Part shown: piece after piece, positions 46,288 to 57,517 of the stretch | Layout of the letters: the number at the start of each line of letters is the position of its first letter | How positions within the stretch are numbered: position 1 is the stretch's first letter | Source of the DNA: Ceratothoa steindachneri | Taxonomy: Eukaryota; Arthropoda; Malacostraca; Isopoda; Cymothoidae | Direction: 5' to 3' | NCBI GenBank assembly: GCA_963969495.1 | Contig: OZ018326.1 | Span: 514,631-578,630, forward strand | Length of the DNA stretch: 64,000 nucleotides | Program-made: the position numbers and the translations under genes | The notes under the pieces: generated by a model | Database searches by the model: none | The model's input: the letters and a program-made list of their open reading frames with translations, nothing else | What the model was told of the DNA's origin: nothing

Positions 46288-47100
46288 CGCGGAAAAAGAG
46301 GCCTAAGGGGTATCTCACGAACGAACGGACCTTCAACCGGAGTCTTTTGGTAAACTTTCAGGACGAGAACGAAGCGAGACGAGTCAAGCTGGAGCCCGGA
46401 ACCCAAAGCAGCGAAAGGGCGCTAAGCTATTGCCCGCAGCGCCTTGAATCAGATTGGGACCCACTTCCGACGGCAAAAAAAATTGCTTCCGGCGAAGTCG
46501 TATATATTTCCCAGCGCGGAAACGCCAAATTAGTATTCAACCAGCAGTCAGGCACTGCTAACGCAGTATCCTAGCAGTAATCAAGAGGATTCATTGAAAC
46601 CAGCCAAAGGACACAACGCGCCACTTCAAAAGCCACTTTCTGGTACCCTAAGAACTTGCAGGCATGAAACCAGTTGTTCAGAACAACGGCAGTCAAGGAT
46701 GTAAGGACTCATTCTGGAATAACGCGCTTCGCTCCTTGCCCTGCAAGGACACTCCCTCAAAAAAACACTCGAGCCCTCCCCCTCTTGGAAAATCGTAAGC
46801 CTATTACATTTTTCTCTATCACCGTCGAAGAGACGTGACGCTTTCCTACTACGAAGCACACCTCATCATCTCCTCCCGTTTTCTTTCGAGTAAATATTGT
46901 ACTACTCATAGCTCGTGCCGAAGTATTCATTGTAAATTAATTTCCCTTTGCTGAACGTTTAGTTTTTCCATAGTGTATAAATTATTGTTAAATTATGTTA
47001 TTTGTTTTAATAATAAGTAAAGATTAATTTTATTGCTCTTGTTTAAATCCCAGAACCACATAAAAAGCGAAGGTCATGGGAGCCTACCTGACCTACGACA
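46197..47100 (+). mobile_element. Repeat family A, putative solo LTR
   Basis: The unit runs from TGTCATAGAGAG to ACCTACGACA, giving inverted TGTC/GACA termini. A tatatattt TATA-like box lies at 46,501, conserved in the copy at 62.4 kb. Partial copies lie at 54,311-54,800 and 62,221-62,629, both inverted. No target duplication is evident (AAGAC on the left, TAATA on the right). It has no coding capacity of its own. Confidence 0.55.
46203..46284. repeat. (AG)n microsatellite
   Basis: About 80 bp of pure AG dinucleotides within the left part of repeat family A; the copy at 62.6 kb has only a short equivalent. Confidence 0.95.
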
Positions 47101-47286
47101 TAATAACAATATATATAATTTAACTGGTTTCAGGATTTTAAGGTTCGTTAAAAGGTTTTACTTTAAAAGCTTTTAAGATTGTCGTTCTGGACATCAAGGA
47201 AACAATAATTTTTTTGCTAAACTATTTGAAAATTTAGATATACGATCCCGGTGATTATTTAAAGTTAATTATTTGTGATCATTGTG

Positions 47287-47418
47287 ACTGTGCATCACTG
47301 GTGTTCCCAAGCGGAATATTATATCTGTTCCTTCGGCGCCGTATACCCTGCCACTGCGCATCACTGGTGTTCCCAAGCGGAATATTATATCTGTTCCTTC
47401 GGCGCCGTATACCCTGCC
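47287..47418. repeat. 66-bp tandem duplication
   Basis: The unit 47,287-47,352 recurs at 47,353-47,418 with a single change (actgtgcat, actgcgcat). It contains catcactggtgttcccaagc and ccttcggcgccgtataccct. The near identity implies a recent event. Confidence 0.95.
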
Positions 47419-48212
47419 ATTTGAAAGATTCACATAAATTGTATTTGTTCAGTTTTGTTTGGCGTACCTAGGGGTAGGCGTCAAGGCTTGTTCGCCTCAA
47501 TCACAGAATTCGAATCGTGCGAATTAGGCGAGATCTTTTTGTGTGTGTTTTTTTGTATGTTTACTCCTGAGTCACATAAAACCCATTGGCACTTCCGTCA
47601 GTGCTCATAAATGCGTTAATTTTTTTTTAAGTGCGAACAAGTTAGATATCATTTCTTCGTTCGAAAATTTTTAGGCATAAGGAGAATCTCTGTGTCTAAC
47701 TGATAAGGACCTTGTCAGAGAGAGAAGGTTTACTCCCTCCCCCTAGAATCTAACGTCTACCTGTGGCGCCTGAGGAGATACACATGCACGGTCAGACAGC
47801 TCCAAGGAAGCCGCGAGATTTTCGCGGGAGCGCGTAATCCGTTTGGGTTCCATACCTCGCCGTTGCACCGTCTCTGATTGGTACCAGACCCACGGTGCCA
47901 AGGACCTTTGCGAAATGCATTGAGGCTGCCGAGACTATCCCCCTCATCCCTGGCGCGCCAAGTCTAATGAGATCCCCGTCCCCCTTTTGGGTGCCCCCGG
48001 TGACCGGTGACCCGCTTCCGCCGAGGCAGTATAAATACTTCGAGAGGTTAAAGAAGAAGGAATCTCTCCAGATTGTTTCCGGTTCCATTTCATTTTGTTT
48101 AGCTTGAAATTGATGCTAGATCAGACGAGTTTTTTTCCAGATTGTTTCCTGCTGTTTCATTTTGTTCAGGACGTGTCTTACCTTATATATACTGTGTTCC
48201 TTGCCCAGTTTT
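47419..48212. other. GC-rich island with TATA-like box, possible LTR
   Basis: Between about 47,740 and 48,070 the GC content is clearly above the surroundings. A gcagtataaatacttcg box at 48,026 could be a promoter. Two related copies of tccagattgtttcc follow at 48,067 and 48,138. TG...CA ends were not found. It may be an LTR or a promoter of unknown origin. Confidence 0.3.
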
Positions 48213-48296
48213 ATTAGTTGAAAATGGCATCTTGCCAAAACTAGTCCGATAGTTACAAATAAAATCTTGATTCGAATATTGTTGTTTACCATTATT

Positions 48297-48359
<63 letters not shown>

Positions 48360-48480
48360 GGAGGATATCACAATGACGTGATGTAAATCAGTGGAAGATA
48401 ATGGTAAACCACAATATTTGAATCAAGATTTTATTTATAACTAACAGACTACTTTCGACAACGTGCCATTTAACAGAAAA
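48213..48480. repeat. Inverted repeat centred on (AT)n, with hairpin motif
   Basis: The arms 48,213-48,298 and 48,385-48,480 match in inverted orientation (taaataaaatcttgattc and ggtttaccattat-like blocks) around the (AT)n at 48,301-48,358. Each arm holds a decayed copy of the hairpin motif. The left reads gaaaatggcatcttgccaaa; the right, on the opposite strand, reads aatggcacgttgtcgaaag. Confidence 0.7.
48301..48358. repeat. (AT)n microsatellite
   Basis: About 58 bp of AT dinucleotides at the centre of an inverted repeat. Confidence 0.95.
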
Positions 48481-48537
48481 CGGGAAAATCTTTATTTTGA
48501 AATATTATTTCCTAATTCGCAAAAATTCCGTATAGGG

Positions 48538-50785
48538 CACAGTGGGCCAGAAGTGGGGCAAAAGTAAAGAAATGAAGTTTATAAAATAGCATTTTTAGAA
48601 GTTTTGATTTCTTTCTTAATGTTTAAAAATATCCTTTCCCATGAATAAACTTGTCTAAGTTCAATCTGTTGGCAAACAGAAAGAGTCAAACTTGATGATA
48701 CATGATTAGTCCTGACTGATTTACTGAAGCAAGTTGCAGAGTCGTAAGAAGTGTTGCTTCTTTCATTCTTTCTTTCGTATCAGAAGAAGGAACAACATAT
48801 GGTAGGATATCATTTCCTAACACTTAAAATTTTATATTACAATAGTTAATTCACATTTGTAATGATATTTAATACAAGTAAAGCTGTTAATAAAAATGCA
48901 TAGTTTTTTAACAATATCTACCATTTAAATTTTTAAATAAATAGCTGGCAAAAATTTTGCTTTGGAAAGTTGTAAACCTGACATGCATTTTTTATTTCAT
49001 TTACATGTTAGGAACCTGTTATAAGTAAAATATATTGCTACTAACTGCTAGCAGGGAGAATTTTAACATTATTCTATCCATTTCAGATTTTCAAGATTTA
49101 TAATCAGCAGAATGAGTGTGACAAATCAAGATCTATTTGACTAGTTGACGAAAGCTATGGTTGGAAAACATTTGTGCCACTTCTTAGACACTAAGTGTAA
49201 GTCTTGGTTACTTAATTATTTGACTGCAAAGCAACTAAATTCCAGTCTTGAACAATTAGAAGCTGCAGTCGTATTTTTTTTTTTAAATCTTCACCAGAAG
49301 TGGCAATCAGTAAAATGGAATAGAACACTGTTCCTTAAAAAAAATCAAGAATGGTTCTCAAATGAAATTATTTCACCCCTATTTCACATCTTTTGAAAGA
49401 TGGTCGTCCTTTACAGCATTAAAAGCTCCATCTACAAGTCAGTAAAGGCAGGTGCAGGGTAGCATGCCAAAAACGCATTTATATTCTGCTAATGATGCCT
49501 TAGTATTAATAATTGATTGCTCTCTATCAAAGCGAAATTACTAGAGCTTGAGAAATGGAGCCAAAAGTAAAGGTGTTGATTTTTATCCCCCATATAACAT
49601 TGTCAGAGAACCTAAGAAAGCCTGTTGTCCCTCTCCGGTCACAGAGCATCTACTCACTGAATCCTCAGCCGAAGTTTTCCTTCAATCTTTATTAGATCAC
49701 ACTGCAAAGCGCATTATAGAAGCCAACTCATTTGACATTGGAAAACTCAAGAAGAATCTAACTTTGCATGGAAAAAATGGTTTTGATGGATCAACAGTAC
49801 AGTCACTTTACAAGCAAAAATTTGAATTGGAAAGCGAAAGAGTTCTTACAAATGAGAATTCTATACTTATAACCTGTTATGTACCAATTGAGAATACAGC
49901 AACAAACCTACATAATAAAGAGATGATTTTGTGGAAAAATTCAAAAGCATCCTCTACCTCATATTGCCGGCCTCTGAGAGTCTCATTTCAGAAGGAAACA
50001 TGTGACCTGCTTAAAAAAGAAGAGGATAATCTACAAAAAATATCCAATTACTTCGCCCAATAACTATTTTGGATCTATGTCAAGTCAAACATTCACTTAA
50101 CATTACAATGATTGATGGAAAAGTTGCAACTTTTCTATCAACAATAACATCTTCATTTCAAGGTTGCAGCATTTGTGGATGTACCCCAAAACAAATAAGC
50201 TTGCTAGATGAGGCTTTTCGACGCCCAGTTGTTCAAGAAAGTCTCAACTTTGGATTATCCACACTAAATTTTTGGATATAGTGTATGAAAGGTTTTTTAC
50301 ACATTGCTTATAAGATTCCAATACAAAGTTGGGAAGCAAGAACACAAGAATCTAAGACTTTAGTAACAGCAAGAAAATTTGTAATTCAAAAAAGATTTCA
50401 ATGATAAAACTGGACTTCTAATTACTATGCCGATACCAGATGGTTCTGGGACAACAACCAACGGAAATACAGCACGAAGATTCTTTCAAACAGCCGATGT
50501 TTCTGCCGAAAGAACAGGTCTTGATGCTTTCCTTTTGAAGAGAGTTCATGTTATATTTTATCTTGTGTCATCTGGGGATAGAAAAGACATTTCCAAATTA
50601 TATGATTACTATCGTTCAACTGCTGGCCTATTTGTTTCCTTATACAACTGGTATTATATGCCACACTTACTACATAAATTGCTCGTTCATGGAGATCAAG
50701 TTATAGAAAATTTCAACATTCCAATTGGATTACTTTCGGACTTTCAAAACTTTGGGAGGACATTGGCAATTATATCATTCAAAAC
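48538..50785 (+). mobile_element. Transib/RAG1-superfamily transposon remnant
   Basis: The left edge is taken at CACAGTGGGCCAGAAGTGGG (48,538). Its first seven bases equal the heptamer of recombination signal sequences and fit the CACWRTG-type ends of Transib elements. A decayed transposase follows at 49,115-50,785. The right end is missing, because coding homology stops where dispersed repeat B begins at about 50,786. No target duplication can therefore be tested. The family call depends on the transposase motifs. Confidence 0.6.
49115..50785 (+). pseudogene. Transib/RAG1-like transposase (broken)
   Basis: Frames change near 49,400, 50,063 and 50,290-50,427. Ordered motifs are NGFDGSTVQSLYKQKF, with the Asp codon at 49,785 matching the position of the first catalytic Asp of RAG1; ILWKNSKASSTSYCRPLRVS; TMIDGKVATFLSTITSSFQG, with Asp at 50,114; CSICGCTPKQ, a CxxC zinc pair; TTNGNTARRFFQTADVS; and WYYMPHLLHKLLVHGDQVI. 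The region expected to carry the catalytic Glu, after PIGLLS, is lost. The assignment is from recalled family motifs, not a search. Enzymes of this group cut DNA by a hairpin mechanism. Confidence 0.65.
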
Positions 50786-50940
50786 AACATAAGGATTTCA
50801 GATTTCGTTAGAACGGCCGAATAGTTATGATGTTATTACCGAAAAAAAACAACAAAAAAATGGAACCGACAGACCCTTATGCCCGACCGACATAGTGAGA
50901 TTTTATGTCGCACGCGACTAAGCACACGTGACTAAATATC
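50786..50940 (+). repeat. Dispersed repeat B
   Basis: This matches the minus strand of 31,672-31,800: atttcgttagaa, gccgaatagtt, tattaccgaaaa-like and ccgaccgacatagtgagat blocks. It begins where the Transib coding homology ends, so it may have been inserted into or joined to the right part of that element. Confidence 0.6.
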
Positions 50941-53396
50941 AATAGATTTTGAAAGAGAAAAATGTTAAATCTACCTTTAATTAACTAATTGTTGTTATAA
51001 AAATCTAACACTTGCCCTGAACTCGTAACTTACTCTATTCCTACATGTCCAAGAAAATAATTGATTGTTGTACTGATACAACACAATATTATATTACAAT
51101 AATTTAGTTGATAATAGAATCAAAGCTTTTGTTAGAATGATTCTAAATTCCATGATTTATGGAAATCTCCCATTGAAGCTGAACATGCGCTCGTTTTACA
51201 TATTTTCCATATCATTTTAAATATTAAGTATGCTTCATTATTCCTAAACACTTCGATTATGTACTTTCTATGTTTTTCATCTGAAACCAGAGTTTATGCC
51301 TTGAAAATAGGTTATACGCCATCAGATAGAGTCTTTCTTTAGAGAGAGATAAAATATCGTTGCCGCGTGTGAGGCAATTCAGCAGTCAATCGTGATCCTT
51401 TGTGAATGAAGAAAATTCATTAAGGTATACATCCGTCTCTTTCAATGGAGCAGAGAGGTCTTTCTTTAAAAATATATTTAAGGGGATGGCATGGCAAGAA
51501 TATTTTTCTTTAAGTAGTTTTGAAAAATTCCAAAGAATCTCTACCATTCTTATGTGCACATATAAAAATTAATGTACTTGAGTGTGTGTAATATAGGGAC
51601 ATTCATAAATTACACGATTCCATGCCCCCCAAAAGAGTTTATCATTGCCCTGCTACTCATATGTAATTTGCGATGGTATGATACAGACTGCCGTATCAGA
51701 CCAAAGATTGATTGTTATCAAACTCACTTTATCAACATAAAGTGCAGGAAGAGGAGTATATCTTATAAGAACTATATATCTAAATAAAGAGGGAAAGAAG
51801 CGAGGTGACAAATGCAAGTTAACTATGTTTCGCAACGTTTCTTCCTCAATAAATATCTTATATATTGACCATATAATTCCATAAATAATTGTCTCGAATT
51901 TCACATAAAAAATTCCAGGTAAATCTTTTCACTTATTTTCAATTTCTCCTCTCTTGCTCGTCATCCTTTCTGGACTCTCAATCTAAATTACGTATTTCGC
52001 TCTTACTGACAATTCGCGGTTATGTGTACACATGTATACAAGAGAGTTATAAATAAACCTCAAAGTAGACTCTTTTTATTTTATGATCATTGAGGCTCAC
52101 TAAAAGAGCGCTAACCTCATGTATTACTAACAACCTGCTCTCTCTCTCACCGTGTAATATAAATAAATTTTAGACAAGAAAGGATCCACATCTGTAATAC
52201 CTGACCGCAAGCTGTCTCTTGCTGTCAGATTGTTACGCCCATCTTTAGAAGTGGTCAATTTCTCTTGTTCAGGTGAGGGTTACGAACCTCGATTGGAATC
52301 TTGTGTCAAAGATGACGCCATTCCTCACATGAAATAACAAGATTTACAAAACGGAAACCACACAAAAGAGGCCGACCGTTTTATAAAATTTGCGGCTGAA
52401 GATTTACCCCTACCGAGAAACGAAGATTAATGGCTGCCCTGTGTGTATTTAAATATATTTTAAAATATTAATTTGGGAAGTCATCCAAAAGATTTGTATA
52501 CCCTAATAAAAGGAAGATGGGTTTATTTCTTTACAAGACAGGCACACAGATATATCCGTATACGAGGGAAAAGAAATGAGATAAAAAAGAAACGCCATTT
52601 CATGGAGAAAAAAGGATGTGAGTAACCACTCACAATGGTTTTAAACATTTGAAAAATCATCTTGTAATGGAAAGAAAACGAGCAGATTTACTGGTAGAGA
52701 GAAGCTAAAAATAGGGATTTCTGTTTGTTTTTCATTTTTTGGTGGGTGATAACATTGGGCACAATAGTCGAAATTTTGTGTAAACAACATAAAATAAAAC
52801 TAAAAAGGTAAATAAATTAAACTTTTGTTGAATTTATATTGAGTAGGAATTTTCACACAGAAAGGATGAAAAAGGTGTCTGATTTCTTTCAGGGCACATG
52901 AAATTTTATGTATGTTTTTTAAATTAGGAACTAATCGCGAAATTTATATGCATAAAAAGGTAAATTTTAATAATGAATTTACTAGAAACAGAAGAATAGG
53001 CTTTAAAGTCAGGCGTATCAAAAAGTTAAAACGCAATGGATTCCAAGTGAAATTGGCAAAGAGTTTACGTTTGCCCTTCTATAAATGGGGCTTTCTAAGA
53101 AATTGTTCCCAGTTATTTATAGTATCGATTCCATCCCGATTAGGAACCAGATATCAGTGTGTCATTAAATTATTTATCACCTTTGATCTTTTTTACTATT
53201 TTCCTTTTTATTTAGTTACCTTGTTTTGCTTCACTTTTGTTTTCAGTCTATTTACAATGAATGAAATGACATCATTCGGTATGTATCCTCTTTTTTAATT
53301 AAAAAAATCAATTAAAATTTCTTAAATGATTGCCCTAGGAGAATTGATTATATATGTGAAATGGGAAGATTAAAACAAATATATAAAATGTTATAG

Positions 53397-53399
<3 letters not shown>
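50941..53399. other. No recognised feature
   Basis: AT-rich. The longest open frame (52,912-53,298, plus) gives a basic then hydrophobic protein with no family resemblance; I treat it as chance. Confidence 0.4.

Positions 53400-53455
<56 letters not shown>
53400..53455. repeat. (TA)n microsatellite
   Basis: About 55 bp of TA dinucleotides in non-coding sequence. Confidence 0.95.
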
Positions 53456-53458
<3 letters not shown>

Positions 53459-54310
53459 GCACAGACACATCGACAAACACCCCAAACGATAGTCGTTTGA
53501 ATTCTAAGAACATGAAAAATGGGTATTAAATTTCTTACACGAAGATGTGATTGTCATTAATGTCTTGAATTACGATGGCTTCAGTCGATGAAGCTGAAAT
53601 TCGGTTCCGTCAGATGGTCTTAATTAAAATATGTAAATTTATTTGTCTCTCAATTAGAATGAGAGAGTAAATCGGTTATAAATTTACCTGTGACCAGAAG
53701 AGTAACGCTTTCTTGACAGATAAAAGATTGCTTGTTGTAGAATCTACCGAACATTGAAGAATGCTCTGTTAACGAATGTAAGAATTTGTTCCAAAACACT
53801 TCTTGCAAAAATATTAAAGGGTAATCATTTAGTTATTTAAGAAGAGTATAATATTGATCTTCATGTGTACTAAAGATCAAGTTGTTATACAACAATCCTC
53901 CATCCTTTTAAAAATACCATTTTTATTGTAATTTTCTAAACATCTTCCGTTTAGCGAGGATTATTCTCGATTGAGGCAGGTTAGAAAAGTTCAAAAGTAT
54001 AAAGATATTCAACTATGGACCACGTATATCACTTCTTAATAGAGCTTCAATGTATACTTCAATATTTGAGGCCTTGTATACTTTGGATTGGCCTTGCAAC
54101 CACTGCAAAAACAAGCATACTTTGCGAATTGAAAAGTCTAACATGTTTTGAGAGAGTTTACAAGTATTATGTTTATTATTATAAGTTTACCCAAACAAAC
54201 AACAAATGTTTTATAACCTTAATGATTCTCTACATAAATTTGAGACTGCCATTTTCATGTCCATCTGCCAATACCACGTGCAAATATTCCGATTATGTTC
54301 TATTTCTTCT
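53456..54310. other. No recognised feature
   Basis: AT-rich sequence without a supported gene, repeat or structural signal. Confidence 0.4.
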
Positions 54311-54776
54311 TTTGAAATGAGGTGTCGTAGGTCAGGTAGGCTTCAATGACCTTCGCTTGCCCTTCCTAGACGCGAGGGAAAGAGGCGACAAGCAGATGCG
54401 GGAGAATGCCCCTTTTAAGTGCGTGGGATATGTGAGTACGTTTTCTACCGTTGGCCGACTTAGTCAAATAGTTCAAGGGGTTTTTATGTGGTTCTGGGAT
54501 TTAAAGAAGGGGGAAAAAAATATATTTACTATTATACAAACACATAAGAGGATTTAACAATAAATGATACACTATGGAAAAAACTAATTGTGCAGAGAAA
54601 GAAAATTAATTTAAAATGAATGCTTCTGCACGAGCTCTGAGTAGCACAATATTTTCCAGATAGCAAACGGGACGAGATGATGAGATAAGGCTTCGTAGCG
54701 AGAAAGCGTCATGCTTCTTCGACGGTATAGAATAAAATGTAATAGGCTTACGATACTCCTACGCCGGAAGGAGTAT

Positions 54777-54800
<24 letters not shown>
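54311..54800 (-). mobile_element. Repeat family A, partial copy
   Basis: It starts TGTCGTAGGTCAGG, the inverted end of the unit at 47,100. It shares aaatcccagaaccacataaa and atcgtaagcctattacattt (opposite strand) with 46.8-47.1 kb. It contains about 110 bp (near 54,380-54,480) missing from that copy. Similarity stops at the (CT)n run, next to the CR1 3' end. Confidence 0.65.

Positions 54801-54808
<8 letters not shown>
54781..54808. repeat. (CT)n microsatellite
   Basis: About 28 bp of C- and CT-rich sequence at the junction of repeat family A and the CR1 3' end. Confidence 0.9.
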
Positions 54809-54810
<2 letters not shown>

Positions 54811-54964
54811 GGAAGGGGGAGCTAGAGGAAGAGGTAACAAGGAGTAACAAGGAAATTAAGTACCATAGGAGACCTTACGGTCCATTCAAAGAGGGTAACT
54901 TTGGACTAGCAATCGAACGGGCACATGGCTGCTGAATTGTTTTGCGTCCCTAAACGGCCACTTT

Positions 54965-56491
54965 TCAAGACTTGAACTGGTCAACAGATTCACTGTTAAC
55001 AACTTCAACTGGAAGTGCGTTCCACTTACCGCAGATACTGTAGGTGAAAAAGTTTCCACACAAATTGCGGTTGTAACGCTTCAGTTCAAGTTTGAAGCCG
55101 TGATTGCGCGTTCTGTTCTCACTCAGTGTGAAAATATCCCGGTAGTCAACATTGTCGAACCCTCGAAGTATTTTGAAGACTTCAATGAGCTGACGACGCA
55201 GTCTACGGGTTTCCAGCGAGAACAGATCTAACTCCCTTAGTCTATCCTCATAACTTTTATGTCGGATAGAAGGAATTAGCTTGGTTGCCCTGGCTTGTAC
55301 GCGTTCCAATCTCGCGATGTCCTTTCGCAATGAAGGACTCCAAAATTGTACGGCATACTCCAGGTGCGGTCGGACAAGTGAGTTGTACAGGCACAGTACA
55401 ATCTTCTGGTTCGGATAACCAAACTGGCGCTTAATATAGCCTAGCATCCTTTGGGCCTTTTTGTCCGCCTCAAAGCACTGTTTCGAGAACTTGAGGTCAC
55501 TACTGATTGTTACACCCAAGTCCTTCTCAGTGTCGGTGGATTCAATAGCAGTGCCCTTAAGAATATACTGAGATTGGGGGTTTCTGTGGCCGATATGCAT
55601 CACTTTGCATTTGTTCACGTTAAAAGACATTTTCCACGTGTCCGACCACTCCCCAATCTTCCCAAGATCTTCCTGCAGTCGGGCAGTATTTCCATCCTTT
55701 GCAACGTTCATACAGAGCTTGGTATCGTCGGCAAATTTCGAAATCTTGGCAACCATGTCACCGTCCATGTCGTTGACGTAGATGATGAATAATAGTGGTC
55801 CCAGGACAGAACCTTGAGGCACCCCGCTAGTAACGGGCACCCACTCAGAAGCCTGTCCATTCACCACCACCCGTTGCCGTCTGCAACTTAGACAGTTCTC
55901 GATCCAGCCGGCTACCTTTCCGTTTATGCCCAGCACTCGCACTTTCCGGAGAAGGCGGCGGTGTGGTACCTTATCAAAGGCTTTCTGAAAGTCTAGGTAG
56001 ACCACATCCACCGCCTTGTCCCGATTGTGCCCACTGAAAATGAAGTGGAAGAATTCCACAAGGTTCGTCAGGCATGACCGTTGCCTTCGGAAGCCGTGCT
56101 GGGAACTCCTCAGTAGCAGGTTGGACGCTAAATACGACGTCATTTTGTCCACTATCATGCTTTCCATGAGTTTACCGACTATCGAAGTCAGACTGATAGG
56201 TCGGTAGTTCGACGGTTGGCTTCGGTCTCCTTTCTTGAAGATAAGAGTCACCTCCGCTTTACGCCAGTCTCTAGAAACGCCTTCGTTCCGGATTGACATG
56301 TTGAAGATTGCGTTCAGGTGTCGTGACACTTGATCGCGCACTTCTTTCAACACTTTAGGTAGAAACCCATCCGAACCAGGGGACTTATTCGTCATTAGGT
56401 CACTGATCTTCTTTTTTATTTTCCCTTCGGTGAAGTCCATATCCTCCAGCTTTTCCCTCGAGTGCTTTAATGTGCCCTCCTCATTACCCAA
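54965..56491 (-). CDS. CR1 reverse transcriptase domain, uninterrupted 508-residue frame
   Basis: RT blocks are in order: RDWRKAEVTLIFKKGDRSQP, NYRPISLTSIVGKLMESMIV, SSQHGFRRQRSCLTNLVEFF, VVYLDFQKAFDKVPHRRLLR, TSGVPQGSVLGPLLFIIYVN, then the catalytic KFADDTKL with FADD at 55,724-55,735. The C-terminal thumb has RPHLEYAVQFWSPSLRKDI, LERVQARATKLIPSIRH and WNALPVEVVNSESVDQFKS. It stops about 11 residues early compared with copy 2, because the sequence after FKS has changed. The Met at 56,491 is internal to the ORF2 polyprotein, whose endonuclease half is broken upstream. The domain could fold, but the element is not autonomous. Confidence 0.85.
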   Translation of the reverse strand: MGNEEGTLKHSREKLEDMDFTEGKIKKKISDLMTNKSPGSDGFLPKVLKEVRDQVSRHLNAIFNMSIRNEGVSRDWRKAEVTLIFKKGDRSQPSNYRPISLTSIVGKLMESMIVDKMTSYLASNLLLRSSQHGFRRQRSCLTNLVEFFHFIFSGHNRDKAVDVVYLDFQKAFDKVPHRRLLRKVRVLGINGKVAGWIENCLSCRRQRVVVNGQASEWVPVTSGVPQGSVLGPLLFIIYVNDMDGDMVAKISKFADDTKLCMNVAKDGNTARLQEDLGKIGEWSDTWKMSFNVNKCKVMHIGHRNPQSQYILKGTAIESTDTEKDLGVTISSDLKFSKQCFEADKKAQRMLGYIKRQFGYPNQKIVLCLYNSLVRPHLEYAVQFWSPSLRKDIARLERVQARATKLIPSIRHKSYEDRLRELDLFSLETRRLRRQLIEVFKILRGFDNVDYRDIFTLSENRTRNHGFKLELKRYNRNLCGNFFTYSICGKWNALPVEVVNSESVDQFKS

Positions 56492-57440
56492 ATGGCCAAT
56501 CGTTAGACGAATTGGTTTACATATCCAAAGAACTCCTTGGGATTCTCTTTACAACGTCTCGCCACTTGAAGTCCTCAGACCGCTTAGCCGCTCTTATGCT
56601 GGACTTCACTCTCCTGGATAGCCTCCGGTATTCGTAAAAGTCACCCTAGATCTTCGATTGAGGGTACACATTTCTCTTCTTCCTAAGCAGTTGTCAGATT
56701 TCTCGATTAAACCACTTTGGTTGAACAGAAGACCGATGGGGGCATTTCAGAGGGATGAAACACGATTAAAAATCCATGAATGTGGTTTTGAAGCTGTTTC
56801 ACGAATCTTCAACAGCATCGCATACTTCTAGCCTCGCGTCAGTCAGTTAAGCACGAAAACCTGCAAAGTCTGCTTTTTTCAAATCAAGTTTCCTTGATTT
56901 ACTAGTTGCAGGCGCTGCCTTGGGGACTTTGACTACAAAATCTAATTAGGAAATGGTCATTGCCACTAAGCTCTTCGCCAACAGAGAGGTCCTCAACGAT
57001 GATATCCTTAGAGGTGAAAACCAAATCAAGGATATTGTCTCCTCTCGTTGGCTCTCTCGCCCATTTAGTCAGGAACTCGTTGTTCGCGAACTCCAGGAGT
57101 AGTGCGTTCTCAACACAGGGTTCTCTCGTTTCCCAGTCAAATTGTGTGTTGAAATCCCACATGAAGATACACACTTTGTCTTCGACCTGTTCTCCTAGTA
57201 GCTGGTATAGATCTCTGTCCTTTTTAACGAGTTGGGCAGGAGGTCTATAAAGCACGAGGGTCCTGTATTTGGCAGGACCTATCTCTAGGTTAACACCTAG
57301 TAGTTCATGGTCGGGATACGATGTTGCAATCCGTTGAGATGAGAGTATCCATGACATACAACATCACACCACCATCCGCTCTGTTTGGCCCATCTTTCAG
57401 GAAGAGCTGGTAACCGGGAAGCGTGAATTCTCTTTCAAAA
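56492..57440 (-). pseudogene. CR1 ORF2 endonuclease half (broken)
   Basis: The frame 57,357-56,902 gives KYRTLVLYRPPAQLVKKDRD, then FMWDFNTQFDWETREPCVEN, where an AP endonuclease would have GDFN. WAREPTRGDNILDLVFTSKD and SGNDHFLIRF follow, with the terminal Asp-His pair kept. The Gly to Trp change and several stops between 56,900 and 56,500 inactivate it. The link to the RT (SVQPKWFNREI, RRVKSSIRAAKRSED) is visible in shifted frames. Confidence 0.75.
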
Positions 57441-57517
57441 TCTCGGCTTGAGGTTTTATCCATGGCTCTGTTATGGCCACCATCTCAGGTTCTTCTGTTG
57501 CTACGAGGCCACGGAGC

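Noticed and set aside
46167..46574. Arg-Glu and Leu-Ser repeat frames over the (AG)n array
   Set aside because: Microsatellite-driven frames inside repeat family A.
52912..53298. 128-residue plus-strand frame with a hydrophobic C-terminus
   Set aside because: AT-rich composition, no motif and no promoter or splice context; consistent with chance.
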